From Sipunculus nudus (Eukaryota > Annelida > Sipuncula > Golfingiida > Sipunculidae): a stretch of DNA of 64,000 nt. Location: positions 76,422,643 to 76,486,642 of the forward strand of contig CM049307.1 of assembly GCA_026874595.1 (NCBI GenBank). Reading direction: 5' to 3'. This document shows, in pieces, positions 58,258 through 64,000 of the stretch (positions are counted from its first letter, which is position 1; each line of letters begins with the position of its first letter). The translations under genes were made by a program, and so were the position numbers. Below the pieces are notes generated by a model. It saw nothing but the letters and a program-made list of their open reading frames with translations. It made no database searches and was not told the origin of the DNA.

Positions 58258-58827
58258 ATGAAAGACGCAGATCTGCTGACTGAGCTAAAAACCGTCGACA
58301 CAGAAGTGGCAGAATGCCGAAACTGCCACATGCCTTGAGGTGCTATGAACCGAGGCAGTTCCTGATAAAGAACATTTCTGTGACTGCAGCTGTAAGATCA
58401 TGTCTGAGCTAGAAGATGGGGCGGGGTATGTATACGCACCTACCAGGGCGGAGCAAACAGCCAGGTTTATCAGGTATGATCAGAACCCAGATGTTTGGCG
58501 GGGAAAGGCCATGAAGACGAAGTTATCGCCATCAGCGATGATGAAGATGATTATGATACACACAGAGAGCCACCCGCTAATGCCAACACCGACTTCCAAC
58601 CCCAAGCCCACAATACACAAGACGACATCGAACATTTCATCCGGCAAGAAGCTAATAACTACCAATCCATGCAGCAGGAGCTGTCCCTGCTCCGAAATTT
58701 CATGCGAATGTATCATCCGCAGCAGTATCACAAAAGAAGAAAAATCACAAAAAGGCCTTTTTCTAGGCCAACACAGCCCGATCGAGTGGTGCTTTCACTT
58801 TCGGTAAATGCGTCAACGCGTAAATAA
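58258..58827 (+). pseudogene. Unrecognised ORF with cysteine pairs and a SUMO-interaction-like motif, frameshifted
   Basis: From ATG 58258, MKDADLLTELKTVDTEVAEC then RNCHMP and a stop. A second frame has AVPDKEHFCDCSCKIMSELE and YVYAPTRAEQTARFIRYDQN. A third, from about 58500, has HEDEVIAISDDEDDYDTH, a hydrophobic-acidic stretch of SUMO-interaction type. It is followed by DDIEHFIRQEANNYQSMQQE and a basic end (HKRRKITKRPFSRP), and closes with TAA at 58825. The C-x2-C ... C-x-C-x-C pattern could be a zinc-binding module split by the first shift. Two frame changes (near 58340 and 58500) in an otherwise protein-like stretch suggest a decayed single-exon gene. Family unknown. Confidence 0.45.
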
Positions 58828-59809
58828 ATGACGCAGAATTGTGCCCCTACTATTCTCACGGCTAGTGAGTGATGGTCCTCTCTTGAAAACCACTGTTGGT
58901 ATAAAGTGAACACATATAAAAAGCACAATATAACAAAACGAAATTCTATCGATTTTTTCTATATCGGAGTCAGAGGTCAATTATTTTTTTGCGTTGGAAG
59001 GGATTGAGGAGGGGAATAGAAAATGACGCGCGGTGTCTGAGAGACCAGTGTATAAAATAGGAGCCGAGGCAGGTTTGGTGAAGCAAGTGTTTTGGAAAAG
59101 TAGCTGCCTGAGCCTGGCTTATATGAAGATGCTCAGGCCATTTGATTGATTAAGATGCCGAAGGTGTAGAAAGACCATACCTACCATTGAAAGGCCAGCA
59201 GGGGCTCTTGAGACTGGCCTCACTACCAGTCAATATCTACGAGTAGGGAAATCCTGTATAGACAAGTTACTGCGAACATTGCATTGATTAAAAAAAAAAA
59301 AACAAAAAAAAAAACACACACACACACACACAGGCACAACAGTCTACCCCAAGGGATGCTATTTTAATTGTTATTAATTATGTAACCCTGCTTCACCAGA
59401 GCATGTTAATTTATTTTTCATTATTGTCAAATAATTGAACGTAAATTTGAAATGTTACACATGACTTCAGCCCAAAACGTACTAACGTGCGTTAAGCGCC
59501 GAATCTGGAAAAAAAGTCGCTCCATTCTATCTATCAACGTGCTTGCCGCGTGGGAAGGCAGAACAATGACGTCACTGTAAAGAAGCTTTCCCACACCACG
59601 TGCATGCATGCACGATGAAGCGTGTTCCTTCGAGCATGGACATCGACAAACTTATTACAGAGGTGGGGAAGAGGCCACGAATTTACGACTATCAAACTGT
59701 AGCGTTGAGAAGGCAGCCAGTATCTGAATATAATACATTCAACACACTGATATAGAAACTAGACGACCATAGGTCGAACGCTTGCCGGAAATCAGAAGTG
59801 AAACACAGA
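58828..59809. other. No gene recognised
   Basis: Contains an A-rich/(CA)n stretch at 59290-59332. The short minus-strand frames at 59427-59937 have no domain. Confidence 0.45.
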
Positions 59810-60880
59810 CGGACAGACAGAACATATTGTCGGTTTTCTATTAATGGAATGACTCTCAGGGACATTGCTGAGAATATGTGGCCTGTAGATTGACATATGA
59901 GACAAAAGAACAGGGAAGCAGACAAAGCTGACAACAAAAGACGAACAGACAGACATACTGACTTTGTGAGACAAGATTGACACCAGATGACTTTACCTAG
60001 TTATGGAGAAGATTCAAAGAAAGAAAATGAGTTATAATTTATGTAATTTAGATTTATAGTTTTGGAGGTATGGCGAATTAATGATATACTTGGGAGGTTC
60101 GACTGTAGCGCCCTCTAGCGGACATATTCCGAAGACGACAAATGCGTTTCGTATTATAAGTGTATGACATAAGATGTCCCAGTTTCAAAAGGATTCCGTC
60201 AAAGCTGTGGCCTGTAGAATGCTATATGTAAGGCGTAAGAACCAGCAAGCAGGCGACTTTGAGGATAACGTACAAACAGATGGACACACTGACAAAGTGA
60301 CAGAAGATTGAAACCAGATGCCTTAATCAGGTTATGCAGAAGACTCAAAGGAAGAAAATAAGCTTTAGTTTATGTAACTGAGGCTTTGGGTTTACAGATA
60401 TGGCCAATACATTGGTACGTGTGTGAGGGTCGTGTGCAGCGCCCACTTGTGGCCATATCCGGAAAATGAAAAATTTATTTTCTAGATATTAGTGTAAGAC
60501 ATAAGGTGTAATAGTTTCAAAACGATTTCATCAAAAATGTGGTCTATAGAATGCTATATGTGAGACGCAAGAACCAGCAAGCAGGCGAATTTGAGGACAA
60601 CTGACAAACAGACAGACACACTGACAAAGTGACACAAGATTGAGACCAGATGACATTATCAGTTTATGGAGAAGACTCAGAGGGAAAAAATAAGCTATAG
60701 TTTATGTAATGTAGGCTTTGGGTTTTAGAGATATGGCCAATGTAATGATATGTGTGTGAGGGTTGTGTGCAGCGCCCTCTAGCAGCCATATTAAAAAAAT
60801 GAAAAAACAATTTCGAGATACTAGTGTAGGACTTATGATTTGACAGTTTCAAAAAGGTTCCTGCAATAATGTGGCCTTTG
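59810..60880 (+). repeat. Tandem repeat, ~332-bp unit, three copies
   Basis: The phrase GACACACTGACAAAGTGACA-like followed by AGATTGAAACCAGATG recurs with the ATG near 59985, 60317 and 60648 (spacing 332 and 331). Each unit also has TTATGTAA, GGTATGGC/GATATGGC and a GCGCCC(T/A)CT phrase. Non-coding. Confidence 0.88.
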
Positions 60881-62989
60881 ACGCAAATCTTTGATTCCGG
60901 CAAGCAATAAAAATAACTTTTACAACAGTGGAAGAGTTTTTCTCGCAATTTGAATAAATAAATTGAACAACAAACATAGAACCATCACGTATACATATAT
61001 ACTAATTCTGATTGTCATAACTAAATACACAACAGGAGCTTGGTTGATATTATCCAATCTGACGCGTTGCATGTTCGTAGAAGCCGCATTTAGTGTGTAT
61101 TGAATTGTCGCGAGCCGTCCTGGCTCTTGATTTTTTTTTCGAAAATTGGAATTGCAGAATTATATGATTCAAACAAATATCTTGGAAAAATGCAATTCAG
61201 ACTATAACATGCCAGCAATAAGAAACCTTTGTAATAACTTTAGTTAATTTATATATTTTAATACCCAACTAGAACCAATTACTTTTCTAGACTTTACAAA
61301 AGCTTTCGACAATTTATAACGGCATTATGATGAACAGATGGACACTGTGCAAACATAGTTGCAGGTGGCGCCACCTTTTGTTGTGTATGTTATAAAGCTA
61401 TCCCAGGGCTACATTTGTGTAAATGTTTTTTCCGGATCGGTCAAACGGTTCCCGAGATATATGGGTTTATGTGTGGAAACAGACGCACAAACGGACGCTG
61501 GGCAGAGACGAAAGGTCAGAGGTCAAGGTCACTTGGTTAGGCACCAGTTCACATGTCACCCGATAATTTGTGTAAGTTTCGGAAAAATCTGTCCAGTAGT
61601 CTCAGAGGAAATTCTCCGGAAACGAACGCCGCGGCGGCGGCGGCGGAACCCGGTCAAAAACCTAGAATCCGCAAAACTTCGTTTTGGCGGATACAATTAA
61701 GTAATTGTGTATTATAGTCTTTTCCATCGACCGTGACCCTATGCTTTTTCCGCTTTTTCTGCTCTAGCTGGATTTCTTATATGTACTAATAACGGTACTA
61801 TGAATGCCGAGAAAACGACCTAATTTTATTTTATAAAAAACATCTTGCATCATGACGCTGAGGTGTTGGTTTTCTCTATGTGAGAAGTGCATGGCTAACT
61901 TAGCCTAACTGTATGACTGTATGTGAAAACATAATTCATTTTCAACGCATATTACATATGGTGTATAAAAGATGGATAGCACTACAATATAATTTTGATA
62001 CACTTAAGTTGACAGTGTCAATTAAAATCGTGCTTCATTTTTTTTATAAATAAATTATAAGGTTCAATCGTGTTGACCTCAATGAGTAGGTTTTCAGTTC
62101 CCCCGTGTGGATATCACCAATCCTACATACCTCACACCTCCAAGATGCACTTGGATTCCTGTATTCTTAATTCTTGTTCACATTTCTTTTGCTTTCCTCC
62201 ATATATAATGCATTTTCAACGTCAAAGTCACTGGTATGAGAACTATTCATGCAAATAATCATTAACCCTTTTGTGTTTCTCCCCAGCCTATGTCTTTTTA
62301 TTGTTTTAAATAGTTTTGTACACCGAAGCCTCCGCTCACATGTTGCATTCCGAAGTGAAAAAACCAAAGTCAGTTTGACTAGTTTCAGGAAATCTGGAAA
62401 CAGATCTTTCCCCTCTTCTCCGGAGGTGCCCTCACGTCTTAGTTTCTCATGTGCGCGTATATGCGTGGAATATCGCTAATATGATGTGTCCGTTAGCGTG
62501 TGTGCGTATATGCGTGAACTCGGGGGGAATCGAGGACGTCACTTCCGCATCCTGGAAGGCCTACTCGATACACTGTACAAATATATACGTCTGACACATG
62601 GTGTCACCACATTTTCCCACTATAAATAAATAATATTAAATATATATAATACAAACTTATATGGCTGGTCAAATAAAATTAGTCATACCTTATTTTTATT
62701 CCTATTGATATTTATTGATAAGTAGTCCTGCCTGCGTTCTGTGTAGGATGAAAATATGACAAATCAAACAGCTCTTAACAAAAAATTAAAATAACTTCAT
62801 GAACATTAATAGGATAAAGCGTCAACAGTGGTCGCGTGTTTGAAACAAACAGCTATTAATACAAATGCAAATGACAGTTCTAAGAAATTCTGTATTGATA
62901 ATCTTTGTCTTTTCATGAGTGCTAAAACCACAGTAGCTGTGAACACATAACTGACATGTACATTATGGATATATAAGACCTTTTGCAAC
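60881..62989. other. No gene recognised; dispersed-repeat sequence with CGG tract
   Basis: 61340-61680 resembles other dispersed repeats in the window (GGTGGCGCCACC, GTCAGAGGTCAAGGTCA) and includes a (CGG)n tract at 61629-61646; the 113-codon frame across it is a by-product. 61700-62989 has no recognisable feature. Confidence 0.5.
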
Positions 62990-63500
62990 TTCTGTGTACG
63001 ACGCAACAGGCAATACTCCTCTGTCAAGAAAAGGTCTATCGCCAACAGAAAAGACATGCGAATCCTGCAAGAGAAAGTGCCATTTGACAGTTCTAGCATC
63101 GACGATCTGTCCTTCATGCAGGAAAAAGATAGGTTTGAGAGATAGATCTTTCTTCAAAGGCATAAATCTGTCATTAAAAGTGATCATATGCTTGATTCAA
63201 ATGTGAACATCAGGGGTTTATATATCTGGAGAGAGCAAACTACTTGGAGACCACATATGTTCCAGTCACACCTACATTGATTTGTTTGCATATTTTAGGG
63301 ACATTTGATTCCTGTTAAATTAGGATTTCGACTTACGACAGCTGGGCTATAAGCACAAATTGGTTAACCATTCGGAACAATTTGTTAATGAAGACGGGAG
63401 TAACACGCAGAGAATAGAGAATGTGTGGAGCAACTTAAAGTCAAACTTAAGAAAATGACAGGGACAAATGAGGACCTTCATTATTATTTATCATTAAATT
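62990..63500 (+). pseudogene. ISXO2/IS1595-like (Merlin superfamily) transposase, internally deleted
   Basis: The first block (about 63000-63206) has a zinc-ribbon-like CESCKRKCHL ... ICPSCRKK and then GLRDRSFFKGINLSLKVIIC, matching the N-terminal region of eukaryotic ISXO2-like transposases (S-x-R-x-x-SFF-x-x-x-x-L-x-L). The second block (about 63340-63480) has YKHKLVNHSEQFVNEDGSNT followed by QRIENVWSNLKSNLRKM, the conserved end of the DDE domain, with E of IENVW the expected catalytic acid. The region holding the two catalytic Asp residues between the blocks is missing, and a one-base shift occurs near 63455. Dead copy. Confidence 0.82.
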
Positions 63501-63643
63501 AATATAATAAATTAATATATGTTTATATATCATAATAAGAAAGATAATGGGGCCTATTTCTAGTAGTATATCGGCCTCCAATATTATTTAAAATAGGAAT
63601 TGTTAATTAATGGGAAATTTGTTCAAATAGACACATTTGATTA

Positions 63644-63820
63644 TTGTATAAACGAGCACAACATCCACACGCAGACGTGGGATCTGCAAGTCGAAAGAGG
63701 CTCGGAACCACGTGTCTCTTGAGACAGCTGAGGGAAGCGGTGCAAGTGGATGGCATCAGCGTTTCCAGGACATCCCTGCACCGCTTCCTTAAGAATAGTG
63801 GTTTTGTGTTAAAAGTACTT
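63644..63820 (+). CDS. Candidate helix-turn-helix segment of a transposase
   Basis: Frame with ASRKRLGTTCLLRQLREAVQ, then VDGISVSRTSLHRFLKNSGF and VLK before an apparent GT. The ISVSRTSLHRFLKNSGF stretch fits a recognition-helix pattern seen in Tc1/mariner- and IS630-type transposases (VS-x-x-T(V/L)-x-R-x-L-x-x-x-G(F/Y)). Short and without a catalytic domain; the remainder may lie beyond the window. Confidence is limited. Confidence 0.35.
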
Positions 63821-64000
63821 TGTTATATAAAAATAAATAAATTCAATATTGGATTATTGTTGTGCCATTCAAAGGGTTTTAATAATGTTCCCTTTTGTAA
63901 ATAACCCAACCAGGAAAAAATAAATAACACTCTGTTGGTGAAATACAATGCATGTTATTTGCTTAAGATTGAAAAATAATATCTGGATTGGAAGAGTTGC

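Noticed and set aside
61359-61700. 113-codon frame with Arg run
   Set aside because: Covers dispersed-repeat sequence and a (CGG)n tract; composition is explained by the repeat.
1-64000. CRISPR arrays, operons, bacterial promoters or rRNA genes
   Set aside because: No regularly spaced direct repeats with unique spacers, no rRNA-like sequence, and the genes are spliced eukaryotic genes.

Overview
This window looks like nuclear DNA of an AT-rich invertebrate, most likely a mollusc (bivalve-like) or another marine lophotrochozoan. The reasons are spliced genes with multi-kilobase introns, many (TA)n tracts, abundant tandem repeats and MITEs, and animal transposon families (Kolobok, PIF/Harbinger, Merlin/ISXO2-like, Gmr1-like Ty3/gypsy). 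Nothing resembles a bacterial or phage genome. The species cannot be named from sequence alone.

0-10 kb: the 3' part of a Cys-loop, anion-type ligand-gated channel gene on the + strand (GluCl/glycine-receptor type). Its exons are 1627-1764, 4975-5459 and 8979-9302, joined by phase-consistent splice sites and ending in TM4 and a stop. 10-16 kb is repeat-rich: a GC-rich MITE and a ~0.5 kb dispersed repeat present in inverted and direct copies. 16.7-20.3 kb: a minus-strand series of splice-bounded, protein-like segments of an unrecognised gene, partly frameshifted, with one exon tandemly duplicated. 23.7-24.5 kb: a broken PIF/Harbinger (HARBI1-like) transposase.

26.4-36.9 kb is the most informative block. 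A degenerate Ty3/gypsy retrotransposon has the order gag-protease-integrase-reverse transcriptase-RNase H, with integrase upstream of RT as in Gmr1-like elements. Its gag is split by a 4.8 kb DNA transposon flanked by TTAA on both sides, with inverted ends and a THAP-like protein start, most consistent with Kolobok. That transposon in turn carries a 193-bp MITE with a 5-bp target duplication, so there are three nested insertion layers. The Kolobok-like element seems to hold two inward-facing genes, each about 110-125 bp behind the same 16-bp promoter-like motif.

38.9-41.7 kb: a minus-strand decayed copy of a coiled-coil, transposase-like protein ending in a possible Tudor-like segment. 43.8-54.4 kb: mostly repeats, a 940-bp MITE with TAA duplications, and a few unrecognised protein-like frames. 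55.5-58.9 kb: small unrecognised coding segments, including an ORF behind a TATA-like box and a striking array of GATA-like motifs. 59.8-60.9 kb: a 332-bp tandem repeat. 63.0-63.5 kb: a decayed ISXO2/Merlin-like transposase. The only gene that reads as an intact host gene is the ion channel; most other coding signal is mobile-element debris.
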